Positions 10,203 through 20,745 of a DNA stretch of 64,000 nucleotides are shown piece after piece (the first letter of the stretch is position 1; each line of letters starts with the position of its first letter). Source of the DNA: Hirundichthys speculiger (Eukaryota; Chordata; Actinopteri; Beloniformes; Exocoetidae). Position numbers and translations under genes: made by a program. The stretch is from NCBI GenBank assembly GCA_018398805.1, contig JAGFBZ010000736.1, positions 62,001 to 126,000 on the forward strand, read 5' to 3'. The notes below the pieces were generated by a model. It did no database searches, was not told the origin of the DNA, and saw nothing but the letters and a program-made list of their open reading frames with translations.

Positions 10203-10999
10203 CACTAGTACTAGCAGCAGCATCACTGCTATTGCTTTTAGTACATGCAAGAGGAGCAACACTTGTTTTAAATGCTCTGAAAAAAGGATGCATGTCGCAG
10301 CATTAACTCTCTCTTTGTGAGCAGCTGAAAGGTGGAGTGCAAAGTGAAGTTTTGAGAAAAACATCTTCTTTATTTATTTATCGAATTCTTTTTTAAAAAT
10401 TATTTCCCTGAGCAGTTTGATACAAAACTGTGCAGAGGGGCGGGGCTTCACGTAGGGGTCCGGCAGACACCGCACATTTGTCTTCAGTCTGTTAGATGCA
10501 GTGTACAGATGTCATTGTGACTTGAGAAATGCTCCCAGTGGGTAAAAAACAGCAGACTATTCCCCATTTGACTGCACAAATATATGTATGAATGTTATAG
10601 TAACTTTTATTTGAGTTGTTGTTAATCATTAGTTATATCACGGGTCGCTTAGACGAGTTTGGTGGAGTTTTTACTGCTTCTTCCAACTCCTACCGCGCTG
10701 ACTGTAACTTCACACTCTCTGGCTGCGTCTTGCCTCATTTGCATACTCACAGTGATTGGATGTTTACGGAGGGGCGGAGTCCTGACAGCAGGCTGTGTGA
10801 GGACACACACTACACCGACATGAGAGAAGAGAGGGGGCTGATTAACGTGTGTTTCTATCAGCGGATTTTTCACTTCTAAAAGTTTGATTTGAGGGGGCAG
10901 GACATCTGTTTGAGGGGTCGTTGCCCCCTCTTAGGAATAAACATGTCTCCTGTGTGTTTAAAGCAAATTGAGAAGACATCTATGGCTATGTTTTAAAAC

Positions 11000-11074
11000 T
11001 GGTCATCATGGTGGTACTTGGAAAGCTCAGTAGTTTCTCAGGTGGTACGCAGCAGTAAAAGTTTGAGAACCACT
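11000..11074. mobile_element. right terminus of another hAT-like element
   Basis: Contains GGTGGTACGCAGCAGTAAAA followed by GTTTGAGAACCACTG, the inverse of the hAT tip CAGTGGTTCTCAAAC. It may pair with the diverged end at 8988, which also carries a GTGGTAC subterminal motif, but this is unproven. Confidence 0.5.
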
Positions 11075-11799
11075 GCACTAATACATTCTGGATGGATCTC
11101 CATCAGTCAGGATTTGGTCCAGAAACTGAAACCCATCATGTCAGAGAGAACTGCTAAAGTTCTCAAGAAGAAGCCTCATTGCTGTATTAGTAAATGTGAT
11201 TTATTTCACCATAAAACTCTTTAAATTTGTCCGTCAGTAGCCATCAGAACACATGAAAATCATGACCTAAGAACAGAACTGAAATTTGTGTCGCTGTCAA
11301 AATTTTTGTCTGTGACTGTGGAGGTCACAATCTGCAGCCGGATGATCCTCACATAATCACAATCTAGATAGTTTTCACATGACGTCACAACAAGCCTTCC
11401 ATCATCCATCAGTCCAGTGGTTCATTCATCAACGCTGCAGCAGCACCTACTGACATTCTGCACTAAATGAGTTTTTTGAGCCCCCAAAAGCCCCCAAAAG
11501 CTTGAATTTTGGGGGTCTTGGAACAGATTGATTCCAGAACTAAATAACTTCATAAGTAGAGGTACCACTGTACAAATACACGAATGCACACATAAATACA
11601 TACTTTTTGCCTATGAATAAATGAATAAATAAATAAATAAGATACATAATTGGACATGAAATGAATAATAAAAAATATGTCTCACATGCCCATTTCCCAA
11701 TGTTAACAACATCAGCACAGGGTCAGCATAAGGTCAACGTGACTGCCCAGTTAGCTTACATTGTAATATCATTTAACTAGTGGAATTTTATTTCACAGA
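11075..11799. other. intergenic, old repeat-like sequence
   Basis: Holds a small direct repeat (AGCCCCCAAA, twice near 11480) and an AATA/AAAT-rich patch near 11620. No gene or definite element was recognised. Confidence 0.4.
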
Positions 11800-12207
11800 T
11801 AGCAAAGAGAACTTTTAGCACCATCATGGATGGTTTTCTAAAAAGAAAAGCCCCACAGGAACGTTACATCATAGAGGAGCCGACTTCTTCATCAAGCCTT
11901 CATCCACCAGCTCTGAATCTGCTCCATAGGTACCAAATGTAGCTGCTAGCGATAAGGCTAAAAAGAGGCAATACAAGGATGATGGATGGAAGCAAGCACA
12001 TCACGGATGAAAAGAAGCTTTCCTGCTGAGGCCTACTCTGGTGCAGTTATCCTGTTCAGGTTATTAAAACAAAATAAACGGGACGTATGCATTTACAGTG
12101 GGAGCGATGCAGTGTGGCTTTGGATTATATTTTACTCTGGGGGGTCGTGAGATTTTATTCTCTTTTGAAAGGTGTCATGACTGAAAAAAGGTTGAGAAAA
12201 GCTGGTC
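11800..12207 (+). mobile_element. internally deleted hAT element
   Basis: A transposase-like N-terminus at 11826 is followed within 300 bp by a hAT-like right end, GGTTGAGAAAAGCTG (reverse complement CAGCTTTTCTCAACC). Most of the transposase is therefore deleted. The left terminus was not identified. Confidence 0.5.
11826..11942 (+). pseudogene. hAT transposase N-terminal remnant
   Basis: The frame starts MDGFLKRKAPQERYIIEEPT and stops after 38 codons. An MDxFLKRK start is characteristic of BED-finger hAT transposases of the ZBED5/FAM200 type. A downstream stretch (ASDKAKKRQYKDDGW, around 11945) lies in another frame and resembles the usual K-R-Y-D segment, implying a frameshift. The RNase H-like core is missing. 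Assignment rests on this short signature, so it is moderate. Confidence 0.5.
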
Positions 12208-12760
12208 TAACTAACCTAGCCTAGCCTAACCTAAACCAAGCTAACCTAGTCTAGCCTAACCTAGCATAGCCTAGCCTACTGTCTAGTCTAACCTAACCTT
12301 ACCCAACCTAACCTAGTCTAGCCTAGCCTAGCCTAATCTACCCTAGCCTACCGCCTAGTCTAACCTAACCTAACCCAACCTAACCTAGTCTAGCCTAGCC
12401 TAGCCTACTGCCAAGTTTAACCTAACCTAATCCAAGCCAACCTAGTCCAGCCTAACCTAACTTGCCCTAGCCTAGCCTAACCTAGCCTAGCCTACTGCCT
12501 AGTCTAACCTAACTTTACCCAACCCCTTACCCAACCTAACCTAGTCTAGCCTAGCCTAACCTAACATAACCTACCCTAGCCTATTGTCTAGTCTAGCCTA
12601 ACCTAACCTAACCTAGTCTAGCCTAGCCTAGCCTAACCTGGCCTAGCCTACTGCCTAATTTAACCTAACCCAACCCAAGCTAACCTAGTCCAGCCTCACC
12701 TACCCTAGCCTAGCCTAACCTAACTTGCCCTAGCCTAGCCCAGCCTAGCCTACTGCCTAG
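12208..12760. repeat. degenerate pentamer tract (CCTAA/CCTAG)n
   Basis: About 550 bp of 5-bp units AACCT and AGCCT with scattered changes. A block around CTACTGYCTAGTCTAACC recurs about every 70-100 bp, giving a weak higher-order period. (CCTAA)n on this strand equals (TTAGG)n on the other, but vertebrate telomeres are TTAGGG, so this is an interstitial satellite. Confidence 0.9.
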
Positions 12761-13585
12761 ATAGAGATAAAGACAGAGATGGTAATATCACCGTGAGGAC
12801 CATAGATCGACATCACTCATTTCTCCTGATAATCTGGGTGATAGTGACTCTAGACGCAATGAAGAAGAGAATAGCATCATTCAAACTGGTTATTCAGCAG
12901 ATGATGTCGTAGCATTTCTGACATGGTCAGAAATATATTTCAGGGAATCTTTGCTTGCTAAACCTTTGAGACAGCCATGGCTGAATCGCTCACACGGTAA
13001 AACGAAGAACTGGTCATCTTTAGTCTGCAGCAGCCCAAAATAGTGCCTTGTATGCCAGGCTTAATTACATTGCTGATGTCTCTCCCTCTTGGCATTGTGT
13101 TAATACACCCCTGAATGCTCCATACCAGCAAACTGCCAAAACATCCTGCTGCTGAACGACTGATGATTGGCAGCACCTGACTGACATGTACCCTCTGAAT
13201 CCTGCAGTTAGGGGGTACTTGGGATTGCCCACAACCCCTCGCTTTTGTATAAAGCCCTTTTTCTACCACATGACTGTGTTTTTCTTCACTGAGGAGAGTG
13301 AGTTTCATCTTCTCTGACCAGGAACTGAATATCAAACGTGTTTGGGTTTTAATCAGTTTTATTTAAATGAGTCAGATTTTCAGCAGTGGTCTGCAGACAA
13401 ACATCTGCCAGTTCCTGCATCTGTCCTCCAGAGTTTATATGAGCGGAGGACAGAGCCAGGTTTGCTCCCATTGGCTGGGGAGGGATTTGCATGTTGCAGC
13501 CGATTGGCCAGGGCACTGACAGTGACAGATTGGGCTCCTGGTGATTGGCTAATTAAGCTGTGACATCATTGACTGTGGGTTGGGT
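12761..13585. other. intergenic sequence with an unassigned 125-codon minus frame
   Basis: The minus frame 12958-13335 has no domain I can name with confidence. Segments such as GSLLVWSIQGCINTM faintly recall the second half of Tc1-type transposases, but catalytic residues cannot be placed. I leave it unassigned. Confidence 0.3.
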
Positions 13586-13860
<275 letters not shown>

Positions 13861-14854
13861 CATATCATTTGGTATCATTTCGCAGTAAGGAAGTTGATCT
13901 AAAACATTTCATAAAGCAGTGGACTTTTATCACTGAGACTAAAGGATTTACAACAGAAACAGATGATTTTTCTGTGACAATCATTTCATCATTTCATCAT
14001 TTCATTGTTTTATCATTCCAAGTCCACATCCTGTTACGAAACTGAAGAAAAGGTCAGAATAACGGGGTGTAAACTGACCTGGGAATCCCGTCCCACACTG
14101 CCCCCCAGTGGCAGAATCAGGCTACCACATGAGGATTGTGAGGCCCTGAGGAGATGAACGTCTCGGTAGTTTGAACCTCCTCCACCTCTGAGCTCAAGAC
14201 TGTTAAACATCACATCATCATCGATGGGTCACATGACCCGACAGCTGTGACACTCTGTGAAATGCTTTTGTGTAAATATCCATTTTCATTTATTTTCATT
14301 CGTATTTATGACTGATTTGACCACTTTGCTGTTGCTGTAGAGTTTTAATTTACATTTTTATTCGATACTGAGAGCAAATATGCCATGAAATCTTAATTTC
14401 ATTTGCATGGACAGCGTGTTTTTGAATGACAGTCAAGTCTGCATCGATGGATCATTTTCTATTCACAGCACTTTCTTTGCATTTTCTCTCCGTCAAAGAC
14501 AAACTCATCCTGCTTCACTTCTTCTGGGCTCCTCTGAGTCCACAAACATCACAGCAGATGTGGAGGAAACCTCGCAGTCCTGCTGATCCACATTCCAGGA
14601 CTTCTGCTGGGACAAAAAAACCCTGATCTCACCCCCTCCACAGCCCCCTGACCCCTGACGTAGCTGGAAACATGTGTTCATGGTTAATCTGGAGGTTGGG
14701 ACACGTCTACCACTCTGTCACGGTTCCACTCCTTCTCACTGCACTTAACAGACAACACTTCCTGCTGGTATTTGGCTTTTATTTTGTTATTTCATTACAT
14801 AAAGGCAGATTAAAGTTGTCCAGGGAAATGTGAATCCATTCAGACATGCATGTG

Positions 14855-14885
<31 letters not shown>

Positions 14886-14941
14886 GAGAGAAAGTGGGTG
14901 GGAAACTAAAATAAAAGGATGTTGAGCTGCTGCAGGGGAAG

Positions 14942-14983
<42 letters not shown>

Positions 14984-15270
14984 CGGAGCTTAGAGAGAAA
15001 ACTAATGAGTGAGAGAGAGAGTAGGTGGGGTTAAAATGACAGAGAGACCTAGAAAAGCCGTAAGAGGAGAGAGAGACAGAGATGGGTGGAGCATGATGGG
15101 AATTAAAATTAATCAATGCTGTGTGTTTGTGTGTTCCTGTTTTTGGTACTTTAGGAGGACCAGTTTGGGGAGCAGCCACCCTCCTGGGGACCAAAGCTTC
15201 ATCCTGACCACTAGAGGCGACATTCAAACTTCTGGGTTGATTCTGATCATTTTTTATATATTAAAAAGTT
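13861..15270. other. intergenic sequence with AG microsatellites
   Basis: AG-rich runs at about 14852-14892 and 14945-14978. The 146-codon minus frame across them is a low-complexity serine/leucine artefact. No exon was recognised. Confidence 0.5.
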
Positions 15271-15712
15271 ACAGTTCCTCTACTGACCGCTAGAGGCTGC
15301 AGTCCCTCCACCGACCACTAGAGGCTGCAGTTTCTCCACCGACCACTAGAGGCTGCAGTTTCTCCACCGACCACTAGAGGCTGCAGTTTCTCCACCGACC
15401 ACTAGAAGCTGCAGTTCCTCCACCGACCACTAGAAGCTGCAGTTCCTCCACCGACCACTAGAGGCTGCAGTTTCTCCACCGACCACTAGAGGCTGCAGTT
15501 TCTCCACCGACCACTAGAGGCTGCAGTTTCTCCACCGACCACTAGAGGCTGCAGTTTCTCCACCGACCACTAGAAGCTGCAGTCCCTCCACCGACCACTA
15601 GAGGCTGCAGTCCCTCCACCGACCACTAGAGGCTGCAGTTTCTCCACCGACCACTAGAAGCTGCAGTTCCTCTACCGACCACTAGAGGCTGCAGTTCCTC
15701 TACTGACAACTT
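15271..15712. repeat. 28-bp minisatellite (family A, locus 1)
   Basis: About 15 copies of a 28-bp unit made of CCACTAGAGGCTGCAG and TTTCTCCACCGA, with CCACCGA/CTACTGA and AGG/AAG variants. The right flank AACTTTACAGCAGAAATAAA also follows the single-copy relative at 43620-43790, so the array appears to have grown inside a dispersed repeat. Confidence 0.95.
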
Positions 15713-15877
15713 TACAGCAGAAATAAACATATTTATTGTCTGGTCGAAAGATAGTTTCGGTTTCCATCGATAGATTTCACGTCCATAACAACTGTACACT
15801 GAAATGTATGTACCTTAGCAGGTAACATGACATAAAACCACAGTTGAATGTGTACTTAGTTGCACGTTAAGATGGAG
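15713..15877. other. 3' portion of the dispersed repeat carrying family A
   Basis: AACTTTACAGCAGAAATAAA and the GTCTGGT...GGTTTCC segment match the sequence at 43709-43780 (GTCTGATACGAAAAC then GGTTTCTACAGATTGATTTC). The shared flank marks a common interspersed element. Confidence 0.6.
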
Positions 15878-16040
15878 GTTTGAAGACCTCATAGAGAGGT
15901 GAGCTCTCTCAGTTGGTCTGGGAACACCTTGGTGTCCTTCCAGAAGGGTGGACGGAGATCTGGACCTCTAGTTGGACTTCTGTCTCCACGACTCAAACCT
16001 GGATGAGTTAACGGATGGATGGGTGGATCTGTATGTGTGT
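15878..16040 (+). mobile_element. non-LTR retrotransposon 3' end
   Basis: The run GGTCTGGGAACACCTTGGTG, then CCTTCCAGAAG, GGAGATCTGGACCTC, ACCTGGATGAG and a GGATGGATGGGTGGAT tail follows the order of a common teleost LINE 3' terminus ending in (GGAT)n. Clade not assigned. No coding region remains. Confidence 0.55.
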
Positions 16041-16564
16041 GCGTGACTATTTACAACCACCCCGTCATGTTTCTGGAGCATAAATAAATAAAGTGATTGG
16101 AGGACTGTTTGATGCTGATTGTTGGATTTTATTGGTAATGCATCTATATTTCAGTCGGACTTCTTGTCTCTGCGGCGCTTTGACCCAAATTCCAGCGTGA
16201 TGAGTTTCTCAACAACAGTAAATGATTGTGATCAATCAGGCTCATGAACGTACACATGAAACCAGCCGACAGACTCACTGAGGTGCTGAAAACCAGTCCT
16301 CTGATGCTCTCACTGGTTCTGGTTCAGATCTGGTCACGTCCCTGTGATGTCACTTTTTAAGTTCTTTTTAAGGAGTCATTAACTGTAATCCGCTAATGAA
16401 TCTGAAAGTAGATTTTACAGTTTCACACAAACCTGTGATGGTTTCTGTCGGTCAGTTGAGGAAAAAAATTTAAAAAAAAATGTGGCGTAGGTTAGAGCTA
16501 AAATTCTGACATTAAAACATCAAATTCTGACTTTAGGAGCTGAAAACATCTGACTTTAATCTAA
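16041..16564. other. intergenic sequence
   Basis: Unique-looking sequence. A duplicated phrase ATTCTGAC...TTAGGAGCTGAAA marks a minor degenerate repeat near 16500-16550. No gene was recognised. Confidence 0.4.
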
Positions 16565-16786
16565 ATAATTGGCCACAGTTACATGATGTTTTTTAATTTG
16601 GAATTAATAATTGCGAATTAAATAATTCCGAATTAAACTATTTTCCTTCGAGTTTACATGGAAATAGTAATTCCGAATTGAGGTTTACATGGAAAACACG
16701 TTTGATCGGCTTTATCCAATTCCGCTTAAGGTCTGGGGGTTGGGAAGGGTTCTGATTGGATAGGGGGGGAGGACATCTTTACGTAT

Positions 16787-17056
16787 TTACGTCGACCGGA
16801 AGAAAACAAACTTAGCAACAACTCGATTAGCAACAACATTCCACTTATTTTTGACCTGGGTGGCGTCTCTATCTGCGAAACCTCCTTCATTTAACCTGGC
16901 CGCTACAACTTTGAAAAAATCACAATTTTTATGTTTCCTGCCATCTGTTCTTTTAATTATTTCCAGTTCCTCCAAGCTATTTATTAAATAAATCGTCTCT
17001 GCTCTTGAACACCGTTTACTGCGTGCTGCCATCTTGAAACTTTGTTTTGAAAACAA
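16787..17056 (-). pseudogene. Myb/SANT-like DNA-binding domain protein (transposon-derived)
   Basis: An 89-codon frame that starts MFSKQSFKMAARSK and holds a trihelix-type Myb/SANT pattern: an ET...LI..LEEL start, then K.....FFKVVAARL, GGFADRD and QVKNKWNV. In Harbinger transposons such a protein binds DNA and helps import the transposase. Here the frame stops after one domain, shorter than usual for these partners (150 residues or more), so it is probably a truncated remnant or a first exon. It lies inside the inverted-repeat element at 16565-17725, which supports a transposon origin. Confidence 0.6.
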
Positions 17057-17188
17057 GCCCAGCGCGGAATATAAGCGTCATCGCGACAGACGGGCAAGAG
17101 AACGAGCATGGGCAGAAAGACTGGAATTAATTTGAAGCAGAATAAGTGTTTACATGACCATGGAATTAATTTATTCGGAATTAAAATC

Positions 17189-17560
17189 GGCAGCATGGTG
17201 GCTTAGTGGTTAGCACTGTTGCCTCACAGCTAGAAGGTTCCTGGTTCAAACCTCGGCGGGGGGGGGTCCTGGTGTCCTGGTTTGAACCTCGGAGCCTTTT
17301 TGTGTGGAGTTTGCATGTTCTCCCCGTGCTTGCCTGGGTTTTCTCCGGGTACTCCGGCTTCCTCCCACAGTCCAAAGACATGCATGTCAGGTTAATTGAT
17401 AATTCTAAATTGCCCGTAGGTGTGAATGGTTGTGTGTCTGTATGTGTGGCCCTGCGATGGACTGGCGACCTGTCCAGGGTGAACCCCTGCTTTTTGACTG
17501 GGATAGGCTCCAGCAGATCCCCATGACCCTTCAAGGATGAAACGGGTATAGAAAATGGAT
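17189..17560 (+). mobile_element. tRNA-derived SINE with 12-bp target duplication
   Basis: The head contains an A box (TGGCTTAGTGG, 17199-17209) and a B box (GGTTCAAACC, 17243-17252), the internal RNA polymerase III promoter. The body has the familiar fish phrases GGAGTTTGCATGTTCTCCCC, TCCGGGTACTCCGGCTTCCT and GCGATGGACTGGCGACCTG, and the 3' end is GAAAATGGAT. It is bounded by GGAATTAAAATC at 17177-17188 and 17561-17572, a perfect 12-bp duplication. A (G)7 run in the head is unusual. The 106-codon frame across it is not a gene. Confidence 0.9.
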
Positions 17561-17725
17561 GGAATTAAAATCAGAATAAATCAGCCACTTACTTCGGAAT
17601 TAAGTTTAATTCGGAAATTACATTTTCATATGGAATTAGGTGTTTACATGGTAACTTTTATTCGGATTTAACTTTAATTCTGAATTAAAGAGGAATTAAA
17701 CTTCCCATGTAAACGCACAGATTCT

Positions 17726-18855
17726 GATTTTAGAGACTCAGAAACTCAGACTTGGAAATTCTGGCTTTGAAAAACCTGGACGTGCTGACAACAGACGCTC
17801 AGAAAGTCTGACTTTACCAACTCAGAAAGTCTGACTTTAGAAACTGAAATTAGCAGGAAAAACATTTTCAGATCTCCACACAGACGGCGCATGTCTGAGG
17901 ACCTCAGTCACCCGATCAGACTCTACTTTGCAGATGGATTTAGCAGCAAGGACATAGTCTTAACTTCTTTCTAAAAATCACAACATCGTCATCAGGATTC
18001 GGACTCTGAAGACGATAAAAACTCTGCAGCCACGTTTCAGACTGGTCTGAATCTGGTGGTTCTCTACCTCAAACAGAAGACGCAAATTACTTTAAGATTT
18101 TATAAAGTCAGAAATTCTCCGGCTGCACTAAACCACCATACGGACTCATTGTGATGTAGAACCCAAAACTTCTGTGTCTGAGGACGAATACAAATACAGA
18201 AGCATATAAACATATAAATTATAGTTTTCCCGCTCACCTTTCGACCCCTCAGTCTGAATAGCTGATAGGACCCATGAGTGATTTTAACATATGACATGAC
18301 TCTAAAACACAAAGTCTGTCAGGGCTGATTAAACGCTCCGGGAACTCCTGTGTGAGCGATGGTTCCACCTCTGCTGCTGCAGTGTTTGGTGATGTAACCT
18401 CTGACGGGGAAATGTAATCACATGGCTCTCTGCAGCAGGCTGCAGCTGCCGTCTGTGAAAAAATTAATTAAGACCTTCAAAATGCCAAAATTCTGATGGC
18501 ACCAGGAATCGAAACCTCCAGAAAAGCCCCTCAGAAACCCTGGAGAAACCCAGCGTATCTCCACTGAGAACCTCCTAATGGAGGAACTCAAGATCTGTTT
18601 GGAAAACGTCTGGGAAACGTAACTGGTTCCTATTTTTTAAAAAAAGGCATCATCACACCCAATCAACAACAAGGCTGAAAGACATTTGTGGTTAAAGTTG
18701 TTCAACAATCATCAAATTCACTTCTGCATTGAAGCCTTTGTAAAACTCCAGTTCCTGATCAGAACTTTATCCTGGTAAAGATCATTCTTTCTTTCTCTGC
18801 TCTGATTTGCATCTATGTATTAATCAAGGAGACAGAGAGGTGTGCTCATCAGTTC
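17726..18855. other. intergenic sequence
   Basis: Between 17740 and 17850 short phrases such as AGAAAGTCTGACTTTA repeat imperfectly. No gene, RNA or clear element was seen in the rest. Confidence 0.4.
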
Positions 18856-18859
18856 ATCC

Positions 18860-20319
18860 ATGATCCAGAACAGAAAAGGTCAGGGCCACTTTCACCATGT
18901 AGATATGGACCTTCACCGGGTAGACATGGTCCTTTCCTCCGCCAGGTAATGCGCTTCGGTTTTCGGACACGGGGAGGCGCGTCGACCGCCGCAGAAACAC
19001 GGGGAGAGGCGCGTCGACCGCCGCAGAAACACGGGGAGGCGCGTCGACCGCCGCAGAAACACGGGGAGGCGCGTCGACCGCCGCAGAAACACGGGGAGGC
19101 GCGTCGACCGCCGCAGAAACACGGGGAGTCGCGTCGACCGCCGCAGAAACACGGGGAGGCGCGTCGACCGCCGCAGAAACACGGGGAGGCGCGTCGACCG
19201 CCTCGGGAATGGGATCGGGCGAGCGTGCGTCGACCACCTTGAGAACAGGTCGGATGGAGCGGCACCGGGGACCGAAGTCAGCACCTCCATCTCCTCTCTG
19301 TACCTGACCAGATCGGCCCGGAGTGACTCGATTGCTGGCAGGGCGAGAAGCTGGGGCGTGGCGGCCAGGTGCTGCAGGAGGAGGTCGTATATGAATCTCC
19401 ACCGCCTCACGTCCGGGATCTCCAGCAAAGAAGACGTGAGACGTGGTAGAACTCATAGAAACCCTGGACCTCCTCCTGAGTCGCCAGACGATTGTCCTGG
19501 GCAGCGACCGAAACGGGGCTGGGCAGTGACGGCTGGGTTTGCAATGCGAGGACAGAGAACGCCGGTAGTAGCGACAGCGGCAACTGAGTCCACAGTGCGG
19601 AGCAATAAGGCGCCGGTGGCCGTGTTCGCGGCGCTGGGACGGGAGGCGCTGATGTTTGCGATGGTGGTGGCAGCTGGGTCTGTGGAGCGGGAATCAGGAA
19701 TGCTGGAGGAGATGTGTCCCGGACCACCTCGGGAAAGGACGGAGAAGGTGCGTCCTGGACCATCTCCAGAAACAACTGAAGAGGTGCGTCCGGGACCGTC
19801 TCTGAGACTGGAGAGGAAGGAGTATCCATATGGACCGCCACAGAGGAGGGAGCCGGAGAAAACACAGCGGAGGAGGGCTGCCTTCCTTGCCTCCTCCGGG
19901 CAGATCCCCTGCGCGCCCACCTGGAGCCCCTGAACATATAAAGGTCCTCGTCCTCCGGCACAGGAGGAGCTCCGGGCTGCCTCCCTGCGGAGATATTCCC
20001 ATAATGTTATCCTTTCGGGATCGGCCGGATTCACCTCACCGCCAGATTGTTCATTCGTGGCCCCCAAAGTCACCACACCGACATGAATCCCTGGAGGACT
20101 GGCCATCCGTGGAGCCGCCCGAGAGCATGAGCGTCTGCCTCGCCTTCTCCGAGGTGTCTCACCCTCTGCCTCAGAAGCGAACTCCGCCAGGTAATGCGCT
20201 GGGCCAAACTCCCAGCTCCGACTGGCACGCTGGACGCTCTTGGGCCCCCCCAGGGCCAGTCGGGTGCCCCAAAAGGCATCGGGACCTCCTGCTTTGTCCA
20301 GTTGGTGGTGGGTCCATTC
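18860..20319 (-). pseudogene. gag-like region of the LTR element
   Basis: Overlapping minus frames (for example 19453-20397 and 18913-19428) have compositions rich in proline, alanine, arginine and serine, with phrases such as LWEYLRREAARSS and VQGFYEFYHVS. Frames switch several times, so no single intact protein exists. No zinc knuckle (CCHC) was found. The shared AHYLAE phrase at both ends comes from the 19-nt duplication. I identify it as gag-like from position after the LTR, not from a conserved domain. Confidence 0.4.
18966..19205. repeat. 30-bp minisatellite in the LTR element
   Basis: Eight near-identical units made of CGCCGCAGAAACACGGGGAG plus GCGCGTCGAC, 30 bp each, one with a 2-bp insertion. 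High identity points to recent expansion. CG-rich, unlike the surroundings. Confidence 0.95.
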
Positions 20320-20745
20320 TGTCATGGTTTGCAGTGGCTGAGGAAGGACCCAAGAGCAGGAGATCTCCAAGCAAAAAGGTTTATTGAACAAAAACACAAA
20401 TGTCCAAAAGATCCAAAATGCAAAGTATCAGAAACCTCAAAATACAAAAACATAAACTTAACTTAATCCATGGAGATGACGAGAGGAAAAGTGAGCAGGA
20501 CTGCAAACATGATACTCATGACAATGGACCCACAGAGGACAGGGGAAAATGACAGGACTTAAATACACAGAGGAACAAACGAGAGGCAGGTGCAGGGAAT
20601 CAGTGGTAACGAGAGGAAGGAAGCAAAGCAGAAAACAATAGAGAGAAGACAACCTTACAAAGAAAAACAGGAACTACTAAAGACAGGGAGAGACGCCAAC
20701 TTGACAGACACACACAGGGCTGCCATGGCGACCCAGGCCATGACA
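20320..20745 (-). repeat. 426-bp LTR
   Basis: It begins TGTCATGG and ends CCATGACA in window orientation, the TG...CA ends of an LTR, here as 8-bp inverted tips. On the minus strand it holds GTTCAATAAACC, a poly(A) signal at the expected R position, so the retroelement reads leftward. There is no second copy in the window. Confidence 0.7.

Larger units (their letters stand above)
8531..10935 (+). mobile_element. decayed hAT transposon with nested fragments
   Basis: The left end reads CAGGGCCGGTTCTAGG, a hAT-style terminus, followed by AAGAGGGGGCAGTC. Near 10920 the inverted counterpart GTTGCCCCCTCTTAGGA appears, but the last 20 or so bases of the right terminus are lost. A hAT dimerisation-domain remnant lies at 8707-8979. 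Other repeat pieces at 8988-9365, 9715-9830 and 10140-10202 sit inside. The right boundary is approximate. Confidence 0.6.
16565..17725. mobile_element. PIF/Harbinger-like DNA transposon, split by a SINE
   Basis: Both ends are packed with AATTCGGAATTA-type palindromic motifs and GTTTACATGG (left ...GTTACATGATG, right CCCATGTAAACGCAC), forming imperfect inverted ends. Inside is a minus-strand Myb/SANT-like frame (16787-17056), the accessory protein type of Harbinger elements. A SINE with a clear target duplication interrupts the right part (17189-17560). The exact ends and the 3-bp target duplication could not be fixed, so the superfamily is inferred. Confidence 0.6.
18860..20745 (-). mobile_element. 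LTR retrotransposon remnant (Gypsy-like), one LTR left
   Basis: Reading the minus strand, an LTR (20745 to 20320) is followed by a GC-rich gag-like region down to about 18860. I see no protease, reverse transcriptase or integrase and no second LTR, so it is truncated or a non-autonomous derivative. A 30-bp minisatellite has expanded in the internal part. The 19-nt CTCCGCCAGGTAATGCGCT occurs at both 18937 and 20182, hinting at an internal duplication. The left boundary is approximate and Gypsy assignment is by general resemblance only. Confidence 0.55.

Noticed and set aside
12208..12760. Interstitial telomere
   Set aside because: Vertebrate telomeres use TTAGGG; this is a five-base repeat with mixed CCTAA and CCTAG units.
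12958..13335. 125-codon minus frame with faint Tc1-like wording
   Set aside because: Catalytic residues and helix-turn-helix parts could not be placed; resemblance is too weak to call.
17206..17526. 106-codon plus frame
   Set aside because: Lies entirely in the SINE body.
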